Shown: positions 17,113-25,607, counted from the stretch's first letter. The stretch is DNA of 51,794 nucleotides from Planctomycetaceae bacterium (GCA_029259845.1 JAJDEI010000122.1:1-51794), one strand, 5' to 3'. Notes: generated by a model from the sequence alone, not told the origin. Translations and numbers: made by a program.

Positions 17113-17838
17113 TCAACGGCCGTTGGGCGATGGTTTTTCTTCCGGCAGGGTCAATTCCCAGAGCACGCCTTCGCCCGTGCCGTCGCCCATGAAGCGAATC
17201 AGGCTTTGCTTCTGATTTCGATTGAGGCTCTTGATCGTGTCGTGCAGTCGGCGTTTGCAGTCGGCGTGCAGGGACGGGGGCAGCGGGTCGTCGATGCGGA
17301 TGGGCCAGTCCTCTTCCTGGAAGGCGGTCAGAATGGTCTCCTGGTTGGGCGAGGGGACCTTGAACTCTTTGACAAGCTGGTCGCAGACGAAGAACTGGTG
17401 ACGCTCGCCATCCCAAACGGGTTTGATGCCGCTTGCACCCGCGGGCTCACTGCGGATGCCGTCAAACGGCATCAGCGAATTCGGCAGACCTCCTGCGAAC
17501 AGGCTGCCCGCCAGTTCTACGCCCTGCTCAGTCAGTTGGAAGCAGGAGCGATCGCAGAACCGAAGGCTGTCGCCGAACACGAACCGCCTTTGGTCGCCAT
17601 TGACGGAGGGGACTTCGCGGGCGTGCTTGAGGGACCCCTTGCACAACAGCCACCGGAAATCGGCGTTCGTCACTCCCACCGCCCGCAGTTCGCCAATCTC
17701 GACGGCGAACTCCCAGGGGTCCCGGAGCGTATCGGCGGCGTACTGGAGGGCCTGGTACAGAAGCCCGAGGCCTTCGCAGACGAGGGATGAGACCGAAACC
17801 TGAGCGCGAGGTTCCTTTTCCGGAGAAAGGTCCACCAT
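17113..17838 (-). CDS. Conserved-looking hypothetical protein
   Basis: About 241 residues from the ATG at 17838 (MVDLSPEKEPR); a TTG at 17856 is an alternative. No known enzyme motif. The N-terminal half has a helix GLLYQALQYAADTLRDPWEFAVEIGEL, then a beta-rich part (RRFVFGDSLRFCDRSCFQLTEQGVELAGSL) that resembles a small winged-helix (LTEQGVELA). The C-terminal half reads SPNQETILTAFQEEDWPIRIDDPLPP, then a basic segment LHDTIKSLNRNQKQSLIRFMGDGTGEGVLWEL. From memory that ending recurs in many planctomycete hypothetical proteins, so I take this frame as real and the opposite-strand ORF as its shadow. It could be a DNA-binding protein. The stop lies 50 bases from the convergent receiver gene. 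Confidence 0.68.
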   Translation of the reverse strand: MVDLSPEKEPRAQVSVSSLVCEGLGLLYQALQYAADTLRDPWEFAVEIGELRAVGVTNADFRWLLCKGSLKHAREVPSVNGDQRRFVFGDSLRFCDRSCFQLTEQGVELAGSLFAGGLPNSLMPFDGIRSEPAGASGIKPVWDGERHQFFVCDQLVKEFKVPSPNQETILTAFQEEDWPIRIDDPLPPSLHADCKRRLHDTIKSLNRNQKQSLIRFMGDGTGEGVLWELTLPEEKPSPNGR

Positions 17839-18961
17839 TGCCGTTGACTCCTTCAAGCAAGGGGTACGGCACCTGTGTCAGCAACGATCGTGGCCCAGAG
17901 TTGAGCTGATGAGACGACGGAATCGCGTGACTCGCTCATCCGCGTCGAAAGGTGCATATGAGGTGACGAAGGCGTTATTTAACCGAAAGCCCCTTTGTAA
18001 TGCAACTAACCCATGCCGCCCATTAAGTTCATTCGCCACACTCTCGTTGGTCGCACGTTTCTCCCAAGGGGAAGCCAACGGGACGGCCAACATTCGTAGC
18101 TGACACTCCGGCCGATTCGCGATCATGCCGCCTTGTTTGCCACAGGTGCCGTGGCGCTACGGCGCCGCGGGGCGTGACCATGAAAAGCGTGGTGAATTAG
18201 TACGACAGCGCCGGGTCGAGGTGATGAAGAACCGCCAAGACGCCAAGTCCGCCAGGAAAAACAGGCCGAATCGGTGTCTGCCACATGCTTCGCAAGTCGA
18301 CGCGCGCATTCCGGCGAACTCTTCCCGGCACTGATCGATTGACCAGTCAATGGCACCCGATTCCGCGCGACTTGTCAATGTGACGACTTGTCAATGTGAC
18401 GACTTGGAGTTCTTGGAGTTCTTGGAGTCTTGGCGTTCTTGGAGTCTTGGCGTCTTGGCGGTTCAACCCTGCCCGGTCGTATTAGAAGCGAACAGTAAGA
18501 AGTGCGTCACATGGGAGTCGTGGTGTCTTGCCAGACTCGCGTCCGCAGCTTGGCGGCCATGACAGAACCGCAATGCAGGACGGTTCTGTCTCGTCGGAAG
18601 CGTGGGTTCATTCATGTCCGAGCCGCTACGCGACGTGAGTGTCGGCTTGTCCGTGAGGGAGCACAAGGGACCAACGAGGCGCGGCCCCTTCGGGTTGTTG
18701 GGACTTTGACGGTTTGTCCGATTGTGCGGGAACGTCTGAGTTTATCGTTGATCCCTAATCGAGCGACTGCAGAATTCTCTGCTCGCCGATCGGGAGCGGT
18801 CCGATGTATCCCCATGTGGCAGTGCGGTCGAACGTGCGGATTCTCGTCGTGCTGTCCGGCCTTGTTCTTGGAGATGCGGGAGAACCAGTCGAGTTCGGGG
18901 ACCGCCCAATCAATACGAGGATTGGGGCGGTGATGATTGCAGCGAGGGCCTTTGTCAGCGC
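17839..18961. other. 1.1-kb non-coding region with inverted and tandem repeats
   Basis: No ORF here looks like protein. AACCGCCAAGACGCCAAG (18230-18247) is perfectly inverted at 18446-18463, about 200 bp away. Just before the right arm, a 16-base unit GACTTGTCAATGTGAC is repeated twice (about 18368-18399) and a run of nine-base TTCTTGGAG/TCTTGGCG units follows (18400-18463). The rest is unremarkable. It may be a decayed gene or a recombination-prone spacer. The promoter of the TPR/export operon probably lies in the last few hundred bases but none is called. Confidence 0.55.
18230..18463. repeat. Inverted 18-mers with internal tandem repeats
   Basis: The two 18-bp arms (18230-18247, 18446-18463) are exact inverted copies. 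Between them the CTTGGAGTT / CTTGGCGTT-type units repeat with small changes next to the right arm, so that arm looks like one end product of the tandem expansion. The left arm contains the same words inverted (CCAAGACGCCAAG). Confidence 0.7.
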
Positions 18962-20254
18962 ATGAGGCGCAGAAACAGGTGGGCGATGGATGGCCTGAAC
19001 GCATCAAACTTGACGCAATCCGCATTGAGAGCGGTCGTTCTGACTGTGCTCGTGACGGGGGCTCTCGTGGTGGGAGCGCCTGCAGTTGCACAGGTCGCCG
19101 GCTCATCGGCCGACGCGGGCCGCGCGGCAAGCCTTGCTGCCCCGCTTGAAACAGCTGCTCGGGGGAGCCGTGCCGCGGTCGCATCGGGTGATCGCACCCC
19201 GGCTTGGTCGGCTGCGCTCAATCGCTATGGCGAGCAACAGATTCGTGACGCCTACGACCTCGCATCCCGCGGGGCAATCCGCACCGCTCAGCATGAGTTG
19301 TTCAAGGTCCTGCGCACGGTCGCACAGACGCTGGATGCCGACCAGCGGACGGGGCAGCACAGCCAGTCGCTCATCTCCGCGGAGGTTGCGCTGGAGGAAG
19401 CCGGTGACTTTCTCAAGGCGGGTCCGCAGGGAACCCGTCCGCGAAGTGTCGCGGAAATTGCCGCGGCACACCGGACGCCGCTGCTCCACGAAGGGCAGCC
19501 GCGCTCCGCGACTCCACGCCCCGTCACGCCGGTCGTGGCCCTGCAACTTTACTATAGCCACGCAGTCCAGCAGTTCGCCCTCGCCGCAGGCGGCCAGCCT
19601 GTCGCGTCCGAAGTCCTGTTCGCACTCGGCAGAGTTGTATCGCTTTTGCGCGATCGTCCTTCGGGCGGAGACCGGGCCGCTGTTCCGCTCGTCGAGCAGA
19701 GGATGCTGTTGTTCTACCGGGCCGCCTGGACGGTCAATCCCCGCAACCAGCGAGCGAGGAACGAGTACGGCGTTCTGCTGGCCCGTTTCAACCAGTGGCC
19801 GCAAGCGTGCCGCGCTTTTGAGTATAGTGTCGCCCAACAGCCGGAGTTTCAAAACGCACGCAACCTTGCCGTCGCCTATGAGCACGTTGGCGAACGGGAA
19901 TTGGCGGCTCAAGCCCGCCAACTGAGCCGCTCCCTGAGTCCGAACGCCATGGCCGGCCCGGCAGCCCCCTCTGGGGCGTCGTCCGTCCGTGTTGTACCGG
20001 CGGTCGAATGGGTTGACCTCGGCACTTTCGCTCAGCGCGGCAGTCCCGCGGGCTGGGGTGCGTTCGCTCCCGACGATGGTTCCGGCTCTCCCGCAGTGAC
20101 GGGGGCGGTCGATTCGCTACGAGCAGCCGGCGAAGCGGCTGACCCGGAGCGCACGACGGCCCATTCCGCTCAGCCGCCGCCGTCCGGGAAGCGTCGCAGC
20201 CTGATTCCGGCACGCGGGCTCGATCGATTGAAATCTGTCTTCAAGCGAGAATGA
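18962..20254 (+). CDS. Secreted TPR protein linked to polysaccharide export
   Basis: 430 residues; signal peptide core LRAVVLTVLVTGALVVGAPAVAQ. An in-frame ATG at 18986 is possible. Tetratricopeptide-like helices are visible: QIRDAYDLASRGAIRTAQHELFKVLRTVAQ, SVAQQPEFQNARNLAVAYEHVGERELAAQARQL and LLFYRAAWTVNPRNQRARNEYGVLLARFNQWPQACRAFEY. The C-terminal third (about 320-430) is Pro/Ser/Ala rich and probably disordered, ending basic (LDRLKSVFKRE). It lies 93 bp before the export protein on the same strand, with no terminator between, so it is likely co-transcribed. It may be a periplasmic scaffold for the export complex. No enzymatic motif is seen. Confidence 0.82.
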   Translation: MRRRNRWAMDGLNASNLTQSALRAVVLTVLVTGALVVGAPAVAQVAGSSADAGRAASLAAPLETAARGSRAAVASGDRTPAWSAALNRYGEQQIRDAYDLASRGAIRTAQHELFKVLRTVAQTLDADQRTGQHSQSLISAEVALEEAGDFLKAGPQGTRPRSVAEIAAAHRTPLLHEGQPRSATPRPVTPVVALQLYYSHAVQQFALAAGGQPVASEVLFALGRVVSLLRDRPSGGDRAAVPLVEQRMLLFYRAAWTVNPRNQRARNEYGVLLARFNQWPQACRAFEYSVAQQPEFQNARNLAVAYEHVGERELAAQARQLSRSLSPNAMAGPAAPSGASSVRVVPAVEWVDLGTFAQRGSPAGWGAFAPDDGSGSPAVTGAVDSLRAAGEAADPERTTAHSAQPPPSGKRRSLIPARGLDRLKSVFKRE

Positions 20255-20347
20255 CTTGAGGAATCCCCGTCCCTGATTGCGGCCGTTGCCCGGTCCTCAC
20301 GAATTGCAGACTGATCACCCCAACCGTGGTGACATGGAGGTCAAGAG

Positions 20348-22465
20348 ATGTTTTCCCGACGCGCAGCAGATCATCGCCCGCAATCGCAGGCGGTCGACCA
20401 CCAGAGGCCGTCCGTGTCCTCACCAACTCCCGCAGACGGCCACATGGTCGCCTTGTTGCGGCGACCGACGATCGGCGGGCGTGTCGTGCTGTTTCTGGCC
20501 ATCGGTCTCGCCGTCGGACCGGGCGGCACGTGGCTGTTTCGTGTGACGCAGTCAATCTTTGCGGCAGACGGACTGAATGCCCGCGTTGCCGATGACGTCG
20601 ACTTCGGGTCTCCATCCGGAAAAAAGGGAGGACCTTCCCATCCCAGCGACGCTTCGCACGTCAGTGGTCCGGCGACTCCAACGACTCGCGGCGGAGCGGC
20701 GACACCGAACTGGGACCTGACCCGGCAGGCGCAGGATGCCTGGATGATCGTCGAGCGGCCCCGGAAGGACGGGTCATCGCCTCCGCAGGAGGGTTCCTCG
20801 CCCCCCGCACGGTCCGATGCCAGGCGAGCCGACGCCGCAGAACGGGACGCCCCGCTCCCAATCCTGTCGCTGGATCCGAGCGAGGAGCCTGTTCGGCTCG
20901 CGGGTGACGACGGTGCGGTTCCAGTGCCCCCGGCGGAAGCGGTCTCGCAACGCACGAGACCTTCTGGAGTACGCTCGGATGTCGAATTGACGTCCGAGCG
21001 TCACGAGATCACAATTCGCCCGCGGACCGAGGAGTTAGTCCAGATTCGCCAGAATTGGCAGGGGCTGGACGAGGAGTACTTCAACGAGCTTAAGCTCGCG
21101 CCGGTTGCTCCTCCGGCCGCTTTCGCCCCGTTGTCGCCTGTCGCTGTCGGCGCGGGAGAGGCGCCGGCGACCGGGCGGGAGACGGCGGAACCCTCGATCG
21201 CCGACACGCCTGCGGACTCCGCCATCATCAGCCGACCCCCGAATCCGACACGCATCAATGACCCGGTCGGGACGACGTCCGTCGACACTCCCTCGGAACC
21301 GTTCGATGCCGATGCGCCGCTGGCTGCGGCGATCGGGGGCATGCCGGTCGAAGATCCGTATGCTGCGGCTCCGGTGACCATGCTGTCTCCCAGCTCCTGC
21401 GGAACAGGCCCGCGGCCGGTTTGTGGTGTGCATTGCAACGGAGAATCTGCCTGTCAGGATCTGGAATGGCAGGATTCGTGGCTCATTCCCTGGGAGGTCT
21501 TTGCCCAGGGAGAGTATGTCGGCCCCAGTCGCACACCGCACGTGCCGGAATACCGGCTGCGTGTCGACGATCAGATCGAGTTCGTTTACCGGTTGACCGG
21601 CGAGAAGTCGGCCGAGCCGTATCGCATCAACACGGGCGACACGCTGCGGATCGAATCGCTCACAGCCGAGACTCTCAACCGGGAGGCGCTCGTGCAGCCG
21701 GATGGGACGATTTCGCTCACCCATCTGGGGCAGGTCCCTGTTGCCGGGCGGTCCATTGAGGAAGTTCGCAGCGACCTGGAAGTGAGGTACGCCGAACACG
21801 TTCGCACCCCGGCCATCACGGTCACACCGATTAAGCTGAACACCGTCCTCGAGGAACTCCGGGCGACCGTTGACAGCCGGTTTGGGAACGGCGGGCAGTC
21901 CCGGCTGAGCCGGGTAACTCCGGAAGGCACGGTGCAACTCGTTGCCATCGGCTCCGTGCCGGCACACGGCCTCACGCTCGATGAACTCCGGGCCGAGGTC
22001 CAGTACCGCTACGCGGACATCGTCAGCGGCCTTGAAGTAACGCCCATTCTCTTCCAACGGGCACCGCGCTATGTGTTTGTGCTGGGTGAAGTCCGCGTGC
22101 CCGGCCGGTTCACGCTGGAAGGCCCGACCACGCTCATGCAAGCCGTTGCGATGGCCGGCGGATGGAATGTGGGCGCCAATCTTAAGCAAGTGGTCGTGTT
22201 TCGGCGCGACGAGTGCTGGCGGCTGATGGCGACCAAAGTCGACGTTCGCCGCCCCTTGTACGGCAAGGATCCCTGCCCGGACGGCGAACTCTGGCTGCGC
22301 GACTCGGACATCGTCGTTGTGCCCAAGGCTCCGATCCTCGTGGTGGACGAATTCATCGATCTGGTGTTCACCCGAGGGGTCTACGGCGTGATTCCGTTCA
22401 GCAGCAATCTGTCCTACGTGAGAAATCTGAACGGTGGTGCCACCAGCGTGATCCCCGTCCCGTAG
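20348..22465 (+). CDS. Polysaccharide biosynthesis/export protein (Wza-like, SLBB domains) with long N-terminal extension
   Basis: 705 residues; GGAGG lies seven bases before the ATG. Residues 1-40 are basic, followed by one transmembrane or signal segment (IGGRVVLFLAIGLAVGPGGTWLF). Residues about 70-380 form an unusual Pro/Ser/Asp-rich linker. The poly_export domain starts near residue 398 (PEYRLRVDDQIEF, then YRINTGDTLRIESLTAETLNREALVQPDGTISLTHLGQVPVAGRSIEE). SLBB-type repeats follow (VTPEGTVQLVAIGSVPAHGLTLDELR and YVFVLGEVRVPGRFTLEGPTTLMQAVAMAGG). It should be the outer-membrane exit of an exopolysaccharide pathway. No Wzc, flippase or glycosyltransferase gene is seen nearby. No lipobox is visible. 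Confidence 0.9.
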   Translation: MFSRRAADHRPQSQAVDHQRPSVSSPTPADGHMVALLRRPTIGGRVVLFLAIGLAVGPGGTWLFRVTQSIFAADGLNARVADDVDFGSPSGKKGGPSHPSDASHVSGPATPTTRGGAATPNWDLTRQAQDAWMIVERPRKDGSSPPQEGSSPPARSDARRADAAERDAPLPILSLDPSEEPVRLAGDDGAVPVPPAEAVSQRTRPSGVRSDVELTSERHEITIRPRTEELVQIRQNWQGLDEEYFNELKLAPVAPPAAFAPLSPVAVGAGEAPATGRETAEPSIADTPADSAIISRPPNPTRINDPVGTTSVDTPSEPFDADAPLAAAIGGMPVEDPYAAAPVTMLSPSSCGTGPRPVCGVHCNGESACQDLEWQDSWLIPWEVFAQGEYVGPSRTPHVPEYRLRVDDQIEFVYRLTGEKSAEPYRINTGDTLRIESLTAETLNREALVQPDGTISLTHLGQVPVAGRSIEEVRSDLEVRYAEHVRTPAITVTPIKLNTVLEELRATVDSRFGNGGQSRLSRVTPEGTVQLVAIGSVPAHGLTLDELRAEVQYRYADIVSGLEVTPILFQRAPRYVFVLGEVRVPGRFTLEGPTTLMQAVAMAGGWNVGANLKQVVVFRRDECWRLMATKVDVRRPLYGKDPCPDGELWLRDSDIVVVPKAPILVVDEFIDLVFTRGVYGVIPFSSNLSYVRNLNGGATSVIPVP

Positions 22466-22475
22466 CATCAAGGCA

Positions 22476-22622
22476 AACGTTTTGTTGGAGTCGGGGCGTC
22501 TCACCAACGTCGGTCGTCGCCGTTGGCTCCGGGCTTATGCCCATCCATGAATCCTGTTCGCCCGAAGGCAACGCCGACGGCGAATCGCCGACTGTCCCCC
22601 CCCATCGTGAGAAACACGTTCG
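22476..22622. repeat. Dispersed intergenic repeat (longest copy)
   Basis: The first half starting AACGTTTTGTTGGAG and continuing GTCGCCG and GGCTCCGGGC recurs at 28694-28790. The second half from CCCGAAGGCAACGCC to ACACGTTCG recurs at 1648-1708. The copy here carries both halves, so it probably shows the full unit, about 147 bp. It lies between the export-protein stop and the Crp gene. Confidence 0.55.
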
Positions 22623-22734
22623 CCCTGGGGCGGCAGGGTTATTGGTTGTTGGTTGTGGGGGCCTTCGCTATCCTCGCAGAAGATGAGGTCACGTCCAAAC
22701 CTGAGTCGGTGTTCGCCTGGATGGGGCGGTCTGC

Positions 22735-23490
22735 ATGGACGAGAAATTCTGGTATCTCAAGAACTGCACGCTGTTCGAGCGGTTGACACCCGAGCAGACG
22801 GCCCGGCTTGAGAAACGATCGCAGGTGAAGAAATTTGCCCGAGGCAGCTTGATCTACGTCCCGTCCGACGCGGGAGAATCGGTCCTGCTGCTCACGACAG
22901 GGCGGGTCAAGATTTACCACATCACCGGCGAGGGCAAACAGGCCCTGTTGGCCCTGATCGATCCCGGAGAGCTGTTTGGCGAGCTGGCCTTGTTCGACGG
23001 GGGGCAGCGGGAAGAGTTCGCAGAGGCGATGGACTCGGCCACGCTGCTTCGCATCCCGGCGACCGAGATTTTCGACCTGATGGAGTCGCATCCGGAAGTC
23101 TCACTGGGTGTGACGCGGCTGATGGGACTGAGGCGGCGCCGCATCGAACGGCGGCTCAAATCCCTGCTGTTTCGGTCGAATCGCGAACGCCTGATCCATC
23201 TGCTGATGGAACTGGTCGACAAATACGGCCGCCGGACGCCCGAAGGCGTCGAAATCGGCGTGAAACTGTCGCATCAGGACTTGGCGAACATCATTGGGAG
23301 CACTCGGGAAACAGTGACGGTCGTGCTGGGCGAACTGAAGGCTGAAGGGAGCCTGCTCATCAAGCGGCGACAGATCGTGCTGACCCAGATGGACCGCCTC
23401 GCGAGGAGTGTCGACATGAGCCCGCCCACGCTGCCGTCGGACGCGGCGGCGAATCGGACCATCGGTCCCGCGGCCCAAAGGAGCTTTTGA
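22735..23490 (+). CDS. Crp/Fnr-family transcriptional regulator
   Basis: 251 residues; GGGG sits about nine bases before the ATG. A cyclic-nucleotide-binding fold (about 8-120) contains GESVLLLTTGRVKIYHITGEGKQALLALIDPGELFGELALFDGG. The Arg and Glu pattern of a true cAMP phosphate-binding cassette (GELALxxxxxR) is partly changed (GELALFDGGQREEFAEA), so the ligand is uncertain. The C-terminal HTH_Crp domain has LSHQDLANIIGSTRETVTVVLGELKAEGSLLIKRRQIVL. There is no Cys cluster for an Fe-S centre as in Fnr. About 35 residues of extra tail follow the HTH (MDRLARSVDMSPP onward). It lies between the export operon and the zinc-finger gene and may regulate them. Confidence 0.92.
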   Translation: MDEKFWYLKNCTLFERLTPEQTARLEKRSQVKKFARGSLIYVPSDAGESVLLLTTGRVKIYHITGEGKQALLALIDPGELFGELALFDGGQREEFAEAMDSATLLRIPATEIFDLMESHPEVSLGVTRLMGLRRRRIERRLKSLLFRSNRERLIHLLMELVDKYGRRTPEGVEIGVKLSHQDLANIIGSTRETVTVVLGELKAEGSLLIKRRQIVLTQMDRLARSVDMSPPTLPSDAAANRTIGPAAQRSF

Positions 23491-23713
23491 GGGGGATGCC
23501 GAATCGGTCACCGGTTCCCAGGAAAATGATCCGTGCAGGCGTCGAAAATGTGTGGCAATTCACAGAGAACAAGAGGGCAACACGGCGATACTATCCGATG
23601 GCCTCTCGTCTTTTTCCAGAATCGAAGGTCAGTATGGCTGGGAAGGGGAACATGCTCATCGGTCATCACACGTCCGTCGACAGAATCGCACCTTGGGGTG
23701 GGGGGCGCGAGAT

Positions 23714-24139
23714 ATGAATCGCGATGCAGAACACGAATTGGGCGGCGGATGGCAAGCCTGTCCCCCCGGCGAAGTCACCGAATTGGTCGGGCGTTTGCGG
23801 GCCCGGCGGCGGCATGAGACGCTCCGGCAAGTGGCGCTGGGCACAACAGCACTGTGCCTGGTCTTGATTGCGGGTAGCTCCCTGATCCATCGGGTGCTCA
23901 CTCCGGCAGAGCCGAATTTCGGCGGCATCACCTGTACTGAAGTGGCCGAACACACCGAAGCCTACGTGGCGGGCACGCTGGATGCCGACTTGGCGCGACG
24001 CATCGACGTGCACCTGGGCCAGTGTACGTTCTGCCGGAACCTCATCGAGCAAATGAGAGAGCAGGGCGAATCGGCACCGGTGGCACGCAAGGAAACCGCT
24101 CAACTGGCATCGCCGATCTTAATCGCCCGGTCAGAGTGA
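23714..24139 (+). CDS. Zinc-finger (zf-HC2-type) membrane protein, anti-sigma-like
   Basis: 141 residues from ATG 23714, chosen for the GGGGGG run just upstream. Residues 1-43 are hydrophilic, then a hydrophobic segment LRQVALGTTALCLVLIAGSSLIHRV (about 38-62) is followed by a zf-HC2-like domain: CTEVAEHTEAYVAGTLDADLARRIDVHLGQCTFCRNLIE, with Cys, His-x...-HLxxCxxC ligands in order. That is the metal-binding arrangement of anti-sigma factors. The zinc domain is C-terminal to the membrane segment, not at the N-terminus as in most anti-sigma proteins, and no sigma factor is adjacent. The last codons lie in a 17-bp tandem repeat. Function is uncertain. Confidence 0.75.
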   Translation: MNRDAEHELGGGWQACPPGEVTELVGRLRARRRHETLRQVALGTTALCLVLIAGSSLIHRVLTPAEPNFGGITCTEVAEHTEAYVAGTLDADLARRIDVHLGQCTFCRNLIEQMREQGESAPVARKETAQLASPILIARSE

Positions 24140-24181
24140 TCGCCCGGTCAGAGTGATCGCAGGGCCAGAGTGATCGCAGGG
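24124..24181. repeat. 17-bp tandem repeat overlapping a stop codon
   Basis: Three units of CGCCCGGTCAGAGTGAT-type sequence (24124, 24141 and 24158) plus part of a fourth. The TGA stop of the zinc-finger gene (24137-24139) lies in the first unit. Unit three has changed CCCGGT to AGGGCC. Confidence 0.75.
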
Positions 24182-24223
24182 GCGGATTTGGAGCCTCTCC
24201 TAAACGCGGTGCCTTCTCAAGCA

Positions 24224-24400
24224 GGCCCTGCCCCAGGGCCATTCAAAGTTTCACTTGGGAGAAGACCGACCGGGACAAGCTCAATGGTAACCCGAAGCGT
24301 CAGCGAGGAAGCGAACGTGAGTGAGCGATTCGTCCCTCGCTGACGCTTCGGGTGACGAGGTTGCCCAGCTTCAATCTTTGAACGGCCCTGGGCCCTGCCC
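24224..24400. mobile_element. 157-bp MITE-like element, copy 2, with 10-bp flanking duplication
   Basis: The element proper is 24234-24390, with the same inverted termini and internal hairpin as copy 1 (12964-13120); two base differences in 157. It is flanked by GGCCCTGCCC on both sides (24224-24233, 24391-24400). The two copies have different flanks and different duplication lengths (8 and 10 bp), so both appear to be independent insertions. No transposase is encoded. Confidence 0.82.
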
Positions 24401-24515
24401 GGTGTGCCGCGCCGGATTCTTTGGGCCGTCCGCTGTCCACCTCATTCCCCAACACCGGTTTGGGAGCGCACCTTCGCAAAACGTTGCGTCGCGGAGCCAG
24501 TCCCGTGCCGCCGGC
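24401..24515. other. Intergenic remainder after the MITE-like copy
   Basis: The gene-free stretch 24140-24515 consists mostly of tandem and MITE-like repeats. This last part holds a weak CCCCAACACCGGTTTGGG palindrome (24446-24463), like those at 7702 and 25638. No gene is seen. Confidence 0.45.
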
Positions 24516-25607
24516 TCAGCCCACCAGGTACTTCCGCAGCAGCGACATGTCGACGTCGACGCCAAGTCCGGGAGCTTCGGGAACCGTCATCGTCCCCGCG
24601 TGGATTTCCAGCCGCTCGGTGAGGATATCACTTTCCAGTCCGTAATAGGTGCAGTCGTTGGCGAGCGGCATGTTGGGCGAGGACGCGGCAACGTGCAACA
24701 TGGCAGCCGTCTTGAGTCCGAAGTCGTGGGCGCAATGAAACACGCACGGCACCCCCGCCGACGCGGCGACATCCACGATCAATTTGATCGCCCAGACTCC
24801 TCCGCACTGATAGGTGTCCGGCAGGAGATAATCGGCTGCGTCTAGCTCCAGAATCTTGCGGACGTGTTCGAGCGTCGTGACCGATTCGTTCAGGGCGAGC
24901 GGCGTCGAGGTCAGCGTGCGAATGCGGGCCGAATCGGCCATGTTAGCATCGGGCATCGGTTGTTCGAGGTATTCCAGATTGTACGGCTCCAGATCCCGGG
25001 CGAGTTGGAGACAGACGTCCGGTGGGTAGCCGGTGTTCGGATCGATTCGCAGTTTCAAGCGGTCGCCGACGGCGTCTCGAATTCCCCGGACCATGGCGAG
25101 GTCCTCTTCCGGCGAACGGCCCGCTTTTGTCTTGAGCGTTTTGAAACCTTCGTCGGCATAGGCTTTGGCGATTTCACCGGCCCGACCGGGCGGTTGAATC
25201 CCCATACAGCACGCCAACTCGATCTCTTTGCGGACCGGCCCCCCCAGCAAGCGGTACAGCGGCTGCCCGCACGCTTTGCCGAGGATGTCCCACATCGCCA
25301 TTTCGACCGCACTTTGCACGCGAATGTGATCGAACGGCCATTCCGCATAGAGCATCTCGATCGCCCCGGCGTCCTTGCCAAGGAGGACGGGCCGCAGAGA
25401 TTCGACGACATCAGCCGTCAGTGGAGGGTCACCATAGAACGACAGAATCTGCGGCGTCTCTCCCCAGCCCACGAGGCCCGATTCGGTTTCCAGCCGGATC
25501 AGGAGCGCTCCCGTCGTTGATGTCGCGAGGTAGCGCGATTGGTAGGGGAAGATCGCATGCTTCTGCGGCACCTCGATGACGAATGCGTCGACGTCGGTGA
25601 TTTTCAT
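24516..25607 (-). CDS. Mandelate racemase/muconate lactonizing enzyme-family protein (enolase superfamily)
   Basis: 363 residues. Two-domain enolase-superfamily enzyme: an N-terminal capping domain (to about 130) and a barrel. The catalytic Lys-x-Lys is Lys159-Thr-Lys161 (GFKTLKTKAG). Metal ligands are Asp189 (LRIDPNTGY), Glu215 (LEYLEQPMP) and Glu241 (LALNES). Asp264 (LLPDTYQCGG) and His291 (FHCAHDFG) would form the other catalytic dyad. All superfamily residues are present, so it is probably active as a racemase, cycloisomerase or acid-sugar dehydratase; substrate is not predictable from sequence. It is followed 150 bp away by a sodium/solute symporter on the same strand, so a sugar-acid or amino-acid uptake and catabolism pair is likely. 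Confidence 0.88.
   Translation of the reverse strand: MKITDVDAFVIEVPQKHAIFPYQSRYLATSTTGALLIRLETESGLVGWGETPQILSFYGDPPLTADVVESLRPVLLGKDAGAIEMLYAEWPFDHIRVQSAVEMAMWDILGKACGQPLYRLLGGPVRKEIELACCMGIQPPGRAGEIAKAYADEGFKTLKTKAGRSPEEDLAMVRGIRDAVGDRLKLRIDPNTGYPPDVCLQLARDLEPYNLEYLEQPMPDANMADSARIRTLTSTPLALNESVTTLEHVRKILELDAADYLLPDTYQCGGVWAIKLIVDVAASAGVPCVFHCAHDFGLKTAAMLHVAASSPNMPLANDCTYYGLESDILTERLEIHAGTMTVPEAPGLGVDVDMSLLRKYLVG

Noticed and set aside
17062..17790. 242-codon plus-strand ORF
   Set aside because: Opposite the unknown 17113-17838 gene. I preferred the minus frame because its C-terminus resembles a recurring family; this choice is not certain.
18230..18463. CRISPR array
   Set aside because: Repeat units are adjacent and vary gradually with no unique spacers; there is no cas gene. 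It is a tandem repeat.
18612..19184. 190-codon minus-strand ORF in the non-coding island
   Set aside because: Arg/Pro/Ser-rich with no domain, overlapping the TPR gene start; looks like chance.
21035..22507. 490-codon minus-strand ORF
   Set aside because: Antisense to the export protein with clear SLBB-type domains.
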